In this document: positions 1-6,435 of the stretch, piece after piece
How the letters are laid out: each line of letters opens with the position of its first letter
How positions within the stretch are numbered: the first letter of the stretch is position 1
From: JANOGU01 sp031406135
GTDB taxonomy: Bacteria > Pseudomonadota > Alphaproteobacteria > Rhodobacterales > Rhodobacteraceae
Direction: 5' to 3'
Length of the DNA stretch: 8,281 nucleotides
Assembly: GCA_031406135.1 (NCBI GenBank)
Contig: JANOGU010000268.1
Coordinates: 1-8,281, forward strand
Made by a program: the position numbers and the translations under genes
The notes under the pieces: generated by a model
The model's input: only the letters and a program-made list of their open reading frames with translations
Told to the model about the DNA's origin: nothing
Databases searched by the model: none

Positions 1-2
1 CC

Positions 3-140
3 TCGGATCAGCGCAAATCCCACCTCCCGGAATGGACCCACATGTACAATTGGCACCGCCCGCACGGCAGTCTAAACTCCAAGCCACCCATCAGCCGTCT
101 CGCGTTACCGATGGACAACCTGTTGAGGTTCCACAGCTAG
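3..140 (+). CDS. IS481-family transposase, C-terminal end (partial at window edge)
   Basis: This is the last 45 codons of a DDE transposase that mobilises the surrounding IS481-family element. The visible peptide includes YNWHRPHGSL followed by an ISRL motif and ends NLLRFHS. This is the typical IS481 C-terminus after the catalytic core. The catalytic residues would lie upstream, outside the window. The frame begins at base 3 and closes with TAG at 138-140. That stop lies in the presumed CTAG target sequence, not in the element itself, so the insertion site supplies termination. The frame differs from the overlapping frame that leads into the ABC ATPase fragment, so any ATG-started ORF joining the two (from about 32) is an artefact. 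Confidence 0.88.
   Translation, partial: SDQRKSHLPEWTHMYNWHRPHGSLNSKPPISRLALPMDNLLRFHS
115..135 (-). repeat. IS481 terminal inverted repeat (right end)
   Basis: This is the outer tip of the IS481 element. The minus-strand sequence starts with TGTG, as the family's ends do, and the repeat overlaps the last codons of the transposase. It adjoins GCTAGC at 136-141. The left copy needed to confirm it is outside the window. Confidence 0.65.
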
Positions 141-141
141 C
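136..141. other. presumed IS481 target site (NCTAGN) at the insertion junction
   Basis: The hexamer GCTAGC lies exactly between the IS481 tip and the resumed ABC ATPase frame. IS481 is known to insert at NCTAGN with a 6-bp duplication. Here CTA GCC encodes the Leu-Ala that normally precedes the Walker B strand of the ABC protein, so the target belongs to the host gene. The TAG inside it also serves as the transposase stop codon. Confidence 0.6.
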
Positions 142-430
142 CGCCGATCCGCAGTTCCTACTTTGCGACGAGATCACGTCGGCGCTCGATGTCTCCGTGC
201 AGGCGGCCATCCTTGAGCTTCTGGCCGATCTTCGCCGCGAGACCGGTGTCGCCGTTCTCTTCGTCAGCCATGACCTTGCCGTCATCCGGCATTTCGCGGA
301 CCGTCTGGTGATCCTGCAAGGTGGACGAATTTGCGAAACTGGGCCGACGGTCGAGATCATGACGCGACCGACGCATGCATACACCTCGGCACTGGTGACC
401 TCCGCATCAGCCGCCGAGGCGCTCTGGTAG
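137..430 (+). pseudogene. Oligopeptide/dipeptide ABC transporter ATP-binding protein, C-terminal fragment (interrupted by IS481)
   Basis: This is the C-terminal part of a Dpp/Opp/Gsi-type ATPase subunit that would energise a peptide importer at the inner membrane. After Leu-Ala-Ala-Asp comes the Walker B/D-loop region FLLCDEITSALDVS, then the coiled helix AAILELLADLRRETG and the H-loop FVSHD. A typical tail follows, with RLVILQGGRICETGP and the THAYTSAL motif before the stop at 428-430. Walker A, the Q-loop and the LSGGQ signature are missing from this window. They should lie beyond the IS481 element if the insertion is simple. This piece alone cannot bind or hydrolyse ATP. The class is clear from the CDEITSALDVS motif, which is typical of peptide/nickel ATPases, but the substrate cannot be told. 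No start codon belongs to it here. Confidence 0.85.
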
Positions 431-492
431 TAATGCGGCGAGGGGCAGCGGCTCTGAAGGTCTGAGCGCTGACTCGCGGTCGGAGAAAGGAT

Positions 493-693
493 TGAGGTGC
501 CCCTGGTTTCCCAGACGCATGCCTCGTTCAGTTTCTGCTGCCTGGTTTCGAAGTCAACGGGCGACAGCATGCCGTTGTTGGTGTGCTTGCGCTTCGGGTT
601 GTAGAACATCTCGATGTATTCGAAGACGTCCTGCCTTGCGGCTTCGCGGGTCAGGTATGTGCGGCGGCGGATGCGTTTCCGCTTCAAGAGCTT
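493..693 (-). mobile_element. IS3-family insertion sequence remnant (right end)
   Basis: This is about 200 bp of an IS3-family element carrying the transposase C-terminus on the minus strand. The plus strand at 493 starts TGAGGTGCCCCTGG, in keeping with the 5'-TGA and C-rich pattern of IS3-family ends, so 493 is taken as the outer tip. The inner side stops at 693, where the 114-bp repeat begins. The rest of the element is absent. Confidence 0.7.
493..693 (-). pseudogene. IS3-family transposase (OrfB), C-terminal fragment
   Basis: On the minus strand about 67 codons encode LLKRKRIRRRTYLTREA, then FEYIEMFYNPKRKHTNNG, MLSPVDFE and a final ETRGTS. This is the hallmark C-terminus of IS3-family OrfB (rve-type integrase domain). 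Homologues carry the last catalytic Glu just before the FFSLLK segment, so the break at 693 removes the whole DDE triad and the fragment is inactive. No stop codon is seen at the element tip. The frame runs out past 493 and continues antisense to the ABC ATPase fragment as far as about 91. The TTG at 687-685 is not a real start, because the frame is simply truncated by the adjacent repeat. An unexpected Cys replaces the usual Gly in NEACVW, as recalled for the family. Confidence 0.85.
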
Positions 694-807
694 TATCGGA
701 TGGGCATAACTACCCGTTCTGTAAGGAGAAAAGCCTTGCCGCGCGCTTCGCAGGAGACCGACCTGGCAAGATGGAGGTTAGCAGACTGATTTGATCTGAC
801 AATGCCC
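694..807 (-). repeat. 114-bp inverted repeat, left copy (mobile-element end or MITE-like)
   Basis: This is one of two 114-bp copies in opposite orientation. The other is at 6436-6549. I count 95 of 114 identical positions with no gaps. Read on the minus strand it starts GGGCATTGTCAGATCAAATC and ends ATGCCCATCCGATA. The GGGCAT tip faces the central gene block. The outermost bases recall IS903-type (IS5 family) ends such as GGCnTTGTTGAAnAAATC, but that is only a resemblance. A conserved inner block (TCTCCTGCGAAGCGCGC then AAGGCTTTTCTCCTTACAGA) is separated from the tip by a variable stretch. No transposase is attached. The copy abuts the IS3 remnant at 693. Confidence 0.75.
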
Positions 808-833
808 TTCGCACCCAACGGCAAGCCTCGCGG

Positions 834-851
834 GTCGGGGCTCGCCCCGAC
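834..851. other. GC-rich hairpin (7-bp stem, 4-nt loop)
   Basis: GTCGGGG (834-840), loop CTCG, CCCCGAC (845-851) is a perfect 7-bp stem. It lies about 200 bp downstream of the ychF stop and just inside the left 114-bp repeat. No T-run follows on either strand, so it is not a canonical intrinsic terminator. It could still slow or protect a transcript end. The function is unknown. Confidence 0.4.
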
Positions 852-905
852 TCTCTCCGCCGGGTCGCAATCCAGGCTGACGCCGCTCCGCCGCCACCTT
901 GTCAC

Positions 906-949
906 GACGGATGCCCGACGGATGCCCGACAGATACCCGACGCGAACCC
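906..949. repeat. Degenerate 11-bp tandem repeat (4 units) in a gene-free stretch
   Basis: Units are GACGGATGCCC, GACGGATGCCC, GACAGATACCC and GACGCGAACCC. The first two are identical and the next two drift. The period of 11 is not a multiple of 3, and no credible gene covers the area. The stretch 694-1047 holds no gene: only the 114-bp repeat (694-807), a hairpin (834-851) and this repeat. The period is close to one helical turn, but there is no evidence for a protein-binding role. Confidence 0.6.
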
Positions 950-1047
950 GACCGACGGACTCCCGGGAAACGGCCCGTCAGCCTGGGGGTCAGTGCAGCG
1001 TCCGCGAGGGATTGCCGGTCCGGGCTTGCCCCTGCCCGCAGCGCACG

Positions 1048-2145
1048 TCACGCATTGAACAGGAAGTGCAGCACATCCCCGTCCCGCACCTCGTACGTCT
1101 TTCCTTCCAGACGGAATTTCCCCGCCTCCCGCGCCCCCGGCTCGCCGTTGCCCGCCACATAGTCGGCGTAGGCCACGGTCTCCGCCCGGATGAAGCCCTT
1201 CTCGAAATCGCCATGGATGACGCCCGCCGCCTGCGGGGCAAGCGTGCCCAAAGTGATCGTCCAGGCCCGCGTCTCCTTTGGCCCGGCGGTGAAATATGTG
1301 TGCAATCCCAACAGCTTGTAACCTTCTCGGATAAGCCGGTCGAGCCCCGCCTCGGCCAGCCCCATCGCCTCGAGAAACTCGGATGCCTCAGCTTCGGGCA
1401 ATTGTGCCAGCTCCTCCTCGATGCGGGCCGAGATCACCACCACCCCCGCGCCCTGCGCCGCCGCCATCGCCGCCACCCGCACGGTCTGCGCATTGCCGCT
1501 GGCGGTGGAATTTTCCTCGACATTACAGACATATAGCACCGGCTTTCCGGTCAACAGCCCCAGCCCCGCCCAGGCCTTGCGGTCCGCCTCCGCCACCGCC
1601 ACCGTCCGCGCCGACCGACCTGACTCCAGCGCCACTTGCGCCGCTGCGAACAGCCGGTCCTGGTCCAGCGCTTCCTTGTCCGCCCCCTTGATTTTCCTCA
1701 CCAAATTCGCCCGGCGACGCTCCACCGACTCGAGGTCGGCCAGCATCAGCTCGGTCTCGACCGTCTCGGCATCCGCCACCGGATCGATCCGACCCTCGAC
1801 ATGGGTGATGTCGCCATCCTCGAAGCAGCGCAGAACATGGGCCACCGCGTCGCATTCGCGGATGTTGGCGAGGAACTGATTCCCAAGGCCTTCGCCCTTC
1901 GACGCCCCCCGCACCAGCCCGGCGATGTCGACGAAGGTGATCCGCGCCGGGATCAGCTGTTTCGACCCGGCAATGCCGGCCAGCACCGAAAGCCGGGGGT
2001 CCGGGACCGACACTTCGCCCACGTTGGGTTCGATGGTGCAGAACGGGAAGTTCGCCGCCTGGGCTGCGGCGGTGCGGGTCAAGGCGTTGAACAGCGTGGA
2101 TTTTCCCACGTTGGGCAGGCCGACGATCCCGATCTTCAGCGCCAT
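1048..2145 (-). CDS. ychF: Redox-regulated ATPase YchF (Obg-like ATPase)
   Basis: This is a universally conserved cytosolic P-loop NTPase of the TRAFAC/OBG class that associates with ribosomes and is linked to translation and stress responses. Unlike its G-protein relatives it hydrolyses ATP. The 365-aa product has the family's usual length. The P-loop is GLPNVGKST (9-17), switch II is DIAGLVRGASKGEGLG (73-88), and the base-recognition motif is N208-V-E-E211 instead of NKxD, the YchF change that favours ATP. A coiled-coil insertion covers about 125-195, and a TGS domain fills the C-terminus (about 280-365, ending DGDVLHFLFNA). The ATG at 2145 is preceded by GGGAG (2152-2156) at 6-nt spacing. 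It is a single gene, divergent from the acetyltransferase. In many proteobacteria pth is adjacent, but no pth is visible here. Nothing suggests damage. Confidence 0.97.
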   Translation of the reverse strand: MALKIGIVGLPNVGKSTLFNALTRTAAAQAANFPFCTIEPNVGEVSVPDPRLSVLAGIAGSKQLIPARITFVDIAGLVRGASKGEGLGNQFLANIRECDAVAHVLRCFEDGDITHVEGRIDPVADAETVETELMLADLESVERRRANLVRKIKGADKEALDQDRLFAAAQVALESGRSARTVAVAEADRKAWAGLGLLTGKPVLYVCNVEENSTASGNAQTVRVAAMAAAQGAGVVVISARIEEELAQLPEAEASEFLEAMGLAEAGLDRLIREGYKLLGLHTYFTAGPKETRAWTITLGTLAPQAAGVIHGDFEKGFIRAETVAYADYVAGNGEPGAREAGKFRLEGKTYEVRDGDVLHFLFNA

Positions 2146-2382
2146 CGCGGGCTCCCATGTTTCCGGCGGCCGTCCTTAGGCGCTGGGGGGCGGGGACGCA
2201 ATCCTCGGCGCATCCTCCCGGTCGCGGCAATCCCCTGCGTCTCGATCAGCATCGGCTGGGCCGTCGAGCAGCGGCGCGCACGGCAAGACCTTGCGGACCG
2301 CCCTGCCGCCCTCCGTTCCACCGTGGCCCCCTATGCCCGCGCCCGGTTCCCATTGCCGTCCACCCCGACTAGGCTTTGCGGC

Positions 2383-2386
2383 GGAG
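2383..2386 (+). promoter_or_regulatory. Ribosome binding site fixing the GTG start of the acetyltransferase
   Basis: GGAG lies 8 nt before GTG 2395. The same frame is open far upstream through the antisense of ychF, so this site and the onset of protein-like sequence decide the start. Confidence 0.65.
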
Positions 2387-2394
2387 ATCGGACC

Positions 2395-2907
2395 GTGACC
2401 GCAAGCGACCGGACAGGCATCGCCGGAAGGCACTTGGACCTGAAGTCGGCGGGCGCCGGCCTGCTGACCCAGGTGCTTGCCCTGAACCGGGCCGAGGAGC
2501 AGGCGACCTCGCCACTCGACGCGGCGGCGCTGGCGGCGCTCGTCGCCGCCGCCGATCTTGCGGTGACCTGGGCGGATGCCGGGCAGGCCGAGGCCTTCAT
2601 CCTCGGCTTTCGCCCCGGCGCCACCTATGCCAGCCCGAATTACCGCTGGTTCTGCGACCGGCTCGACGACTTCCTGTACATCGACCGTGTAGTCGTGGCA
2701 GCAGCGGCCCGCGGCCGCGGCCTGGCCCGCGGCCTCTATCGTCTGGCGGCGGCGTCGGCGGGGGACGCTGCGCTGGTCTGCGAGGTCAACCTCGACCCGC
2801 CGAACCCCGGCTCTGATGCTTTCCACGCTGCCCTCGGCTTTGCCGAGATGGGCCGCGGCAGCCCGGCTGCGGGCAAGACCGTGCGCTACCTGGTCCGCCG
2901 GCCCTAG
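2395..2907 (+). CDS. GNAT family N-acetyltransferase (COG3818-like)
   Basis: This is a 170-aa protein of the GNAT fold, expected to transfer an acetyl group from acetyl-CoA to an unknown amine substrate in the cytosol. The N-terminal LNRAEEQATSPLD (30-42) resembles the LN...SPL segment of the COG3818 group. A strand DFLYIDRVVV (92-101) leads into the acetyl-CoA pyrophosphate-binding loop R106-G-R-G-L-A111 (RxxGxA). The NPGSDAFHAALGF segment (137-149) is the usual C-terminal GNAT helix and strand. The GTG start is chosen because GGAG stands 8 nt upstream and the sequence turns protein-like there. The upstream 249 bp (2146-2394) is the shared region with divergent ychF and should hold both promoters, though I see no clear boxes. 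The 262 bp downstream to the next gene shows no convincing gene on either strand. Confidence 0.85.
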   Translation: MTASDRTGIAGRHLDLKSAGAGLLTQVLALNRAEEQATSPLDAAALAALVAAADLAVTWADAGQAEAFILGFRPGATYASPNYRWFCDRLDDFLYIDRVVVAAAARGRGLARGLYRLAAASAGDAALVCEVNLDPPNPGSDAFHAALGFAEMGRGSPAAGKTVRYLVRRP

Positions 2908-3169
2908 CGCAGCCATCCCGGAGCGCTCGCCGCGGCAAGGAGCGCGTGGTCCCCGACGAGCACGCCCCCGCCCGGCTCTTGATCCCGGCGATGGGCTTGA
3001 CGTCGTCCGTGGTCAGCGCCTTCGCCAACAGGAACCCGACCCATGAGACGGGAAGCAGAAAACGGCTGCGACCGCGGCGCCCGCGTCAGAACGGACCATC
3101 GGTCGGACGGCGCGGGCTTCGGCGTCAGGCGCTTTCCAGGATGGCCCGGGCAGTGCATTGCTGTCGCCG

Positions 3170-3832
3170 ATGTGCGGACGCTTCACCATCACCCATCCGA
3201 ACGAGGCGCTGGCGGCGCTGTTCGATGCCGTGCAGGGCAACGACCTGCCGGCCGGCCCGCGCTACAACGTCTGCCCGACACAGACGATCCCGGTTGTGGC
3301 GTCGCAGGACGGCGCGCGGCGGCTGCGCGCGATGCGTTGGGGGCTGCTGCCGGCCTGGTACAGGACGCCCGCGGATGGCCCGCTGATCATCAACGCGCGG
3401 TCCGACACCATCGCCGCCAAGCCCGCCTTCCGCGAGGCGGTCCGGTCGCGGCGCTGCCTTGTTCCCGCCTCGGGCTTCTTCGAATGGGAGACAGTGGAGG
3501 GCAAGAAGCTGCCCTGGTATTTCACCCGCGCCGATGGGCTGCCGCTGGCTTTTGCCGCGGTGTGGAGCCGGTGGGACCGCGAGGGGCAGGGGCTCGATAC
3601 CGTGGCCATCGTCTCCACCGGGGCCGGGCCGGGGATGCGTGGCCTGCACCACCGCGAGCCGGTCGTGCTGAAGACGGCGGACTGGCCGTTGTGGCTGGGC
3701 GAGGCCGGGCATGGTGCGGCGGTGCTGATGCGGGCTTCGGCGGCCGGAGTGCTGACCGGGCATAGGGTGGGCACAGCGGTCAATTCCAACCGCGCCGAGG
3801 GCGCGGGCCTGATCGCGCCGCTGGCCGCCTGA
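3170..3832 (+). CDS. yedK: SRAP family protein, abasic-site DNA-protein crosslink (YedK/HMCES-like)
   Basis: This 220-aa SOS-response-associated peptidase-family protein senses abasic sites in single-stranded DNA. After Met removal the N-terminal Cys forms a thiazolidine crosslink with the open sugar and shields the lesion. The start at 3170 (MCGRF) is fixed by Cys2; the in-frame TTG 12 nt upstream would bury it. All key residues known from E. coli YedK fall at the same numbers: C2, N75 in IINARSDT, E105 in SGFFEWE and H160 in the HxRxP motif. Other family landmarks are RYNVCPTQ (31-38) and RWGLLPAW (56-63). The motif reads HHREP, where HxRMP is usual, so Met is replaced by Glu. There is no strong Shine-Dalgarno before the ATG. 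No LexA-type box is obvious upstream. Confidence 0.94.
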   Translation: MCGRFTITHPNEALAALFDAVQGNDLPAGPRYNVCPTQTIPVVASQDGARRLRAMRWGLLPAWYRTPADGPLIINARSDTIAAKPAFREAVRSRRCLVPASGFFEWETVEGKKLPWYFTRADGLPLAFAAVWSRWDREGQGLDTVAIVSTGAGPGMRGLHHREPVVLKTADWPLWLGEAGHGAAVLMRASAAGVLTGHRVGTAVNSNRAEGAGLIAPLAA

Positions 3833-3882
3833 TCCACCGATTGCGCGGCCCGGCGGGGGCGGTTAGCCTGCCGCCATTCAGC

Positions 3883-3888
3883 AAGGAG
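3883..3888 (+). promoter_or_regulatory. Strong ribosome binding site for the SBP-VWA gene
   Basis: AAGGAG lies 7 nt before ATG 3896. It is the best Shine-Dalgarno in the window and supports this start over the longer overlapping frames in this GC-rich stretch. Confidence 0.7.
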
Positions 3889-3895
3889 CGGCCCC

Positions 3896-5623
3896 ATGAG
3901 TTCGCGGCGCAATTTTCTGGCGATCCTGATCGGTGCGGGGCTGATCGGCGGGGCGATCTATACTTTCGGCCTCAAGGAGGGCGGCGGCCTCGGCCTGCCG
4001 CAGATCACCGGGGGGGGCGAGCCGGTCTCCATCACCGTGTCGAGTGCGGTCACCAAATCGAAATGGCTGGCCGCCGGCGTCGCGGAGTTCAAGGCGGCCG
4101 GGATCACCACCGCCGACGGGCGGCCGATCGAGATCGCCACGTCCAACGTGCTGTCGGGCCAGTCGATGCTGGAGATCGCCTCCGAACAGTTGCAGCCGGT
4201 GGTCTGGTCGCCCGGCGAGTTGACCTGGGTGGACCAGCTGAACGAACGCTGGAACCGCGGCCACCCCAAGCCCATCGCCAGCCAGCCCTGCGAGCCCACG
4301 GTGCTGACCCCGGTGGGCTTGGCCATGTGGCGGCCGATGGCCGAGGCGCTGGGCTGGCCGGACAAGCCGGTCAGCATCAAGGCGCTGATCGAGCTGGCCA
4401 ACGACCCCGAGGGCTGGAAACGCTACGGCCACCCGGAATGGGGCCGGCTGAAGCTGGGCCATACCCATCCGCAGTATTCCTCGGCCGGGCTGCTGTTCCT
4501 CGCGCAGTCGATTTACGCCACCCTTGGCAAGACCGTGGGGATGACCACCGACGACGTCTATGCCCCGGCGGTGGAGTCGGCGCTGGGGACGCTGGCGCAG
4601 AACACCACCAAGTATGGCATGGTGACGACCGACCTTCTGGCCAACATGGCGCGCGGCGGGCCGGCCTTCCTGCATGTCACCTCGGCCTTCGAGGAGGGCG
4701 CGGTGCGGTTCAACGTCGAGCGCCAGGCGGAGCTGCGCTTTCCGCTCGCCTTCATCTTCCCGCAGGAGGGCACCTTCTGGTCGCCGCAGCCCTATTGCAT
4801 CCTCGACGGCGCGCCCTGGGTGGACGCGGCAGAGGCCGAGGCGGCGAAGCTGTTTCTCGACTTCCTGCGCGGCGACAAGGTGCAGGGGCTGGCCTCGGCC
4901 AACTACGTGCGCCCGTTCTCGGGTGCGGCCAATCCGGGCGGCGGGCTGACCGTGGAGAACGGCACCGACCCGGCGGCCACGCCGACGACGGTGCCCGACA
5001 TGGACATCCCCTCGCCCGCGGTCAGCGAGGCGATCATCGACCAGTTCCTGACCACCAAGCGCAAGGCGACGATCCTGCTGGTGCTCGACACCTCGGGCTC
5101 GATGCAGGGCGAGCGGATCAAGACCGCGACCGAGGCCACGGCGGAGTTTCTCAAGCGGCTGGACCCGCGCGACCGGGTGGGGTTGGTTTCGTTCTCCACC
5201 AACGTGACCCTGGCCGAGCCTGTCGCCGATGTCTCGGGCGTGGCCGAGACGCTGCGCAACCGTGTGCTGGGGCTGGTCGCCGACGGCGACACCAACCTCA
5301 ACGGCGCGGTCTGTGCCGCGACCCAGCTCCTGGGACAGGAGGCGGCGCGCGACCGGGCGGCGGGCGACAACCGGCTCTACGGCGTGGTGCTTTTGTCGGA
5401 CGGGATGGACACGGTGGGCCAGATTTCCCAGACCCGGATGTTCCAGACCTGCCTCGGCACCGGGGAGGGGGTCGAGGGCACCAAGTTCTTTGTCATCGGC
5501 CTGGGCGAGGGCACCGACGAGGAGCTGTTGAAGCGACTGGCGGCAGAGACCAACGGCACCTACTTCACCGCCGATCCGGCCTCCATCGGCCAGGCTTACC
5601 TGCGCATTTCGGCCGAGCAGTAG
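3896..5623 (+). CDS. Substrate-binding-like and VWA domain fusion protein, membrane anchored
   Basis: This 575-aa exported protein has an N-terminal SRRNFLAI followed by a hydrophobic stretch (about 7-24). It fits a twin-arginine-type signal or signal anchor, with no clear AxA cleavage site. Residues 45-345 look like an ABC-type extracellular solute-binding fold, with strand SITVSSAVTKSKW and a FPLAFIFPQEGTFWSP segment near 282-297. A linker rich in Pro and Thr (about 350-375) leads to a von Willebrand A domain (about 391-575). Its metal-ion adhesion site is intact: D398-T-S-G-S402, T466 in DGDTN, and D502 in LLSDGMD. VWA domains bind protein partners through a divalent metal. The combination suggests an envelope complex component, but the ligand is unknown. 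It shares an operon with the next gene, which starts immediately after its TAG. Only Cys132, Cys301, Cys473 and Cys519 are present. Confidence 0.88.
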   Translation: MSSRRNFLAILIGAGLIGGAIYTFGLKEGGGLGLPQITGGGEPVSITVSSAVTKSKWLAAGVAEFKAAGITTADGRPIEIATSNVLSGQSMLEIASEQLQPVVWSPGELTWVDQLNERWNRGHPKPIASQPCEPTVLTPVGLAMWRPMAEALGWPDKPVSIKALIELANDPEGWKRYGHPEWGRLKLGHTHPQYSSAGLLFLAQSIYATLGKTVGMTTDDVYAPAVESALGTLAQNTTKYGMVTTDLLANMARGGPAFLHVTSAFEEGAVRFNVERQAELRFPLAFIFPQEGTFWSPQPYCILDGAPWVDAAEAEAAKLFLDFLRGDKVQGLASANYVRPFSGAANPGGGLTVENGTDPAATPTTVPDMDIPSPAVSEAIIDQFLTTKRKATILLVLDTSGSMQGERIKTATEATAEFLKRLDPRDRVGLVSFSTNVTLAEPVADVSGVAETLRNRVLGLVADGDTNLNGAVCAATQLLGQEAARDRAAGDNRLYGVVLLSDGMDTVGQISQTRMFQTCLGTGEGVEGTKFFVIGLGEGTDEELLKRLAAETNGTYFTADPASIGQAYLRISAEQ

Positions 5624-6427
5624 ATGCAGCCGCTGCCACCCCCCGGCGAGGCCAGCGCCTCGGCGCTGCGCGGCGGGCTGTTGCGGGCGCGGATCGAGGC
5701 GGCGCTGATGGCGCCGGCGAACGCGGTGCTGATCGGGTTGGCCGGAATCGCGGCGGTGTCCTGCTACGTGGCGGAAAGCCGCGGCCTCCTGAACCCCGGC
5801 ACCTGGGTCCTTGCCGGGTCCGCCGGGGCTGTGGTGCTGGCGGTCAAGGTCGTGCTGGACCTTCGCGACAAGGCCAACGACGACGGGCTCTGGCGCGAGT
5901 TTCTGGCGCGCGGTTTCGGCCAGACCATGCGCGACGATCTGGAGGTGACCCGGCAGGCGCGCACCGCGATCGAATACCGGGTGCGGCTGGCGATGGCCGA
6001 GGCCAAGGCACCGCGAGCCGCCCGGCGGGCGTTGCGGCCGCTGTTGCCGCGGGTCGATGCCTGGCTGGAGCGGATCATCGGGATCTCCCGGCAGGTGGCC
6101 ACGCTGCGCGCGGATTCGCGCTTTCACGTCGCCATGGGGACGCGCAACCGGCAGCGGCTGAACGAGGTCGGGGCGGCCGCAGGCGCGGGTCTCGATGCCC
6201 AGGTGCGCGCGGCGGAGGGTTTCGGCCGAATGGCCGATGACGGGCTGTTGCGGCTGGAGAACGCGGTGGCGGCCTTCGGCGCCTCCTGTTCCACGCTGGC
6301 GCAGGACCTCGCCCGGGCGCAGGGCATCGAGGGCACCGCGGTCACCGACGCCCGGATCGGCGCGGCGATCACCGCGCTGGAGACCGACGCCCGGGCGTTG
6401 GAAGCCCCGCCCCCGCCCCCGGCTTGA
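5624..6427 (+). CDS. Two-TM helix-rich protein of unknown function, partner of the VWA protein
   Basis: I do not recognise the family of this 267-aa product. It has a short proline-containing N-terminus and two hydrophobic segments (about 31-50 and 61-80). A long charged, Ala/Arg/Leu-rich helical region with coiled-coil character (about 85-260) follows, and the tail is proline-rich (261-266). The expected topology is a membrane hairpin with a large soluble domain. The ATG begins on the base after the upstream TAG (TAGATG) and has no good Shine-Dalgarno, so translation probably depends on ribosomes finishing the VWA gene, and the two products likely work together. The stop (6425-6427) is 8 bp before the right 114-bp repeat. 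Further operon genes may therefore have been lost. In related bacteria, genes of the TelA toxic-anion-resistance type often sit near such pairs, as I recall. Confidence 0.75.
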   Translation: MQPLPPPGEASASALRGGLLRARIEAALMAPANAVLIGLAGIAAVSCYVAESRGLLNPGTWVLAGSAGAVVLAVKVVLDLRDKANDDGLWREFLARGFGQTMRDDLEVTRQARTAIEYRVRLAMAEAKAPRAARRALRPLLPRVDAWLERIIGISRQVATLRADSRFHVAMGTRNRQRLNEVGAAAGAGLDAQVRAAEGFGRMADDGLLRLENAVAAFGASCSTLAQDLARAQGIEGTAVTDARIGAAITALETDARALEAPPPPPA

Positions 6428-6435
6428 CCTCATGG

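Larger units (their letters stand above)
1..141 (+). mobile_element. IS481-family insertion sequence, right end (partial)
   Basis: The window opens inside an IS481-family element. Its transposase reads rightward and reaches almost to the tip of the element. The terminal inverted repeat is about 115-135. Read inward on the minus strand it begins TGTGGAACCTCAACAGGTTG, which resembles the IS481 terminal repeat as I remember it, especially the TCAA and AGGTTGT blocks. Bases 136-141 (GCTAGC) match the NCTAGN target known for IS481, which is duplicated as 6 bp on insertion. The other end and the second target copy lie outside the window. The family assignment is firm. The exact boundary is inferred from the repeat and from where the interrupted ABC gene resumes. 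Confidence 0.85.

Noticed and set aside
32..430. A single 132-aa ORF from ATG 32 to 430
   Set aside because: It joins an out-of-frame reading of the IS481 transposase end to the ABC ATPase fragment. Only the part after about 137 is protein-like, so it is a chimera and not a gene.
1021..1038. CGGGC / GCCCG stem just past the ychF stop as a terminator
   Set aside because: The stem is only 5 bp and no uridine tract follows on the minus strand.
3079..3117. Inverted repeat GCCCGCG / CGCGGGC with a 25-nt loop upstream of the SRAP gene
   Set aside because: A 7-bp stem with a long loop and no T-run is expected often by chance in DNA of this composition.
2786..3158. Minus-strand frames in the gap between the acetyltransferase and the SRAP gene (including a peptide with AKALTTDDVKPIAGIK)
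   Set aside because: They are short, overlap the end of the acetyltransferase gene, and have no recognisable family or ribosome site. They could be gene decay, but I cannot support it.
3158..3169. Upstream TTG start for the SRAP protein
   Set aside because: It would put four residues before the Met-Cys pair, and the family needs Cys at position 2 as the mature N-terminus.
3841..6433. Very long overlapping ORFs (799 aa plus strand, 851 aa minus strand) across the VWA operon
   Set aside because: They arise from high GC in other frames. They are Arg/Gly/Pro-rich without domain features, and the 3896-5623 and 5624-6427 frames explain the region.
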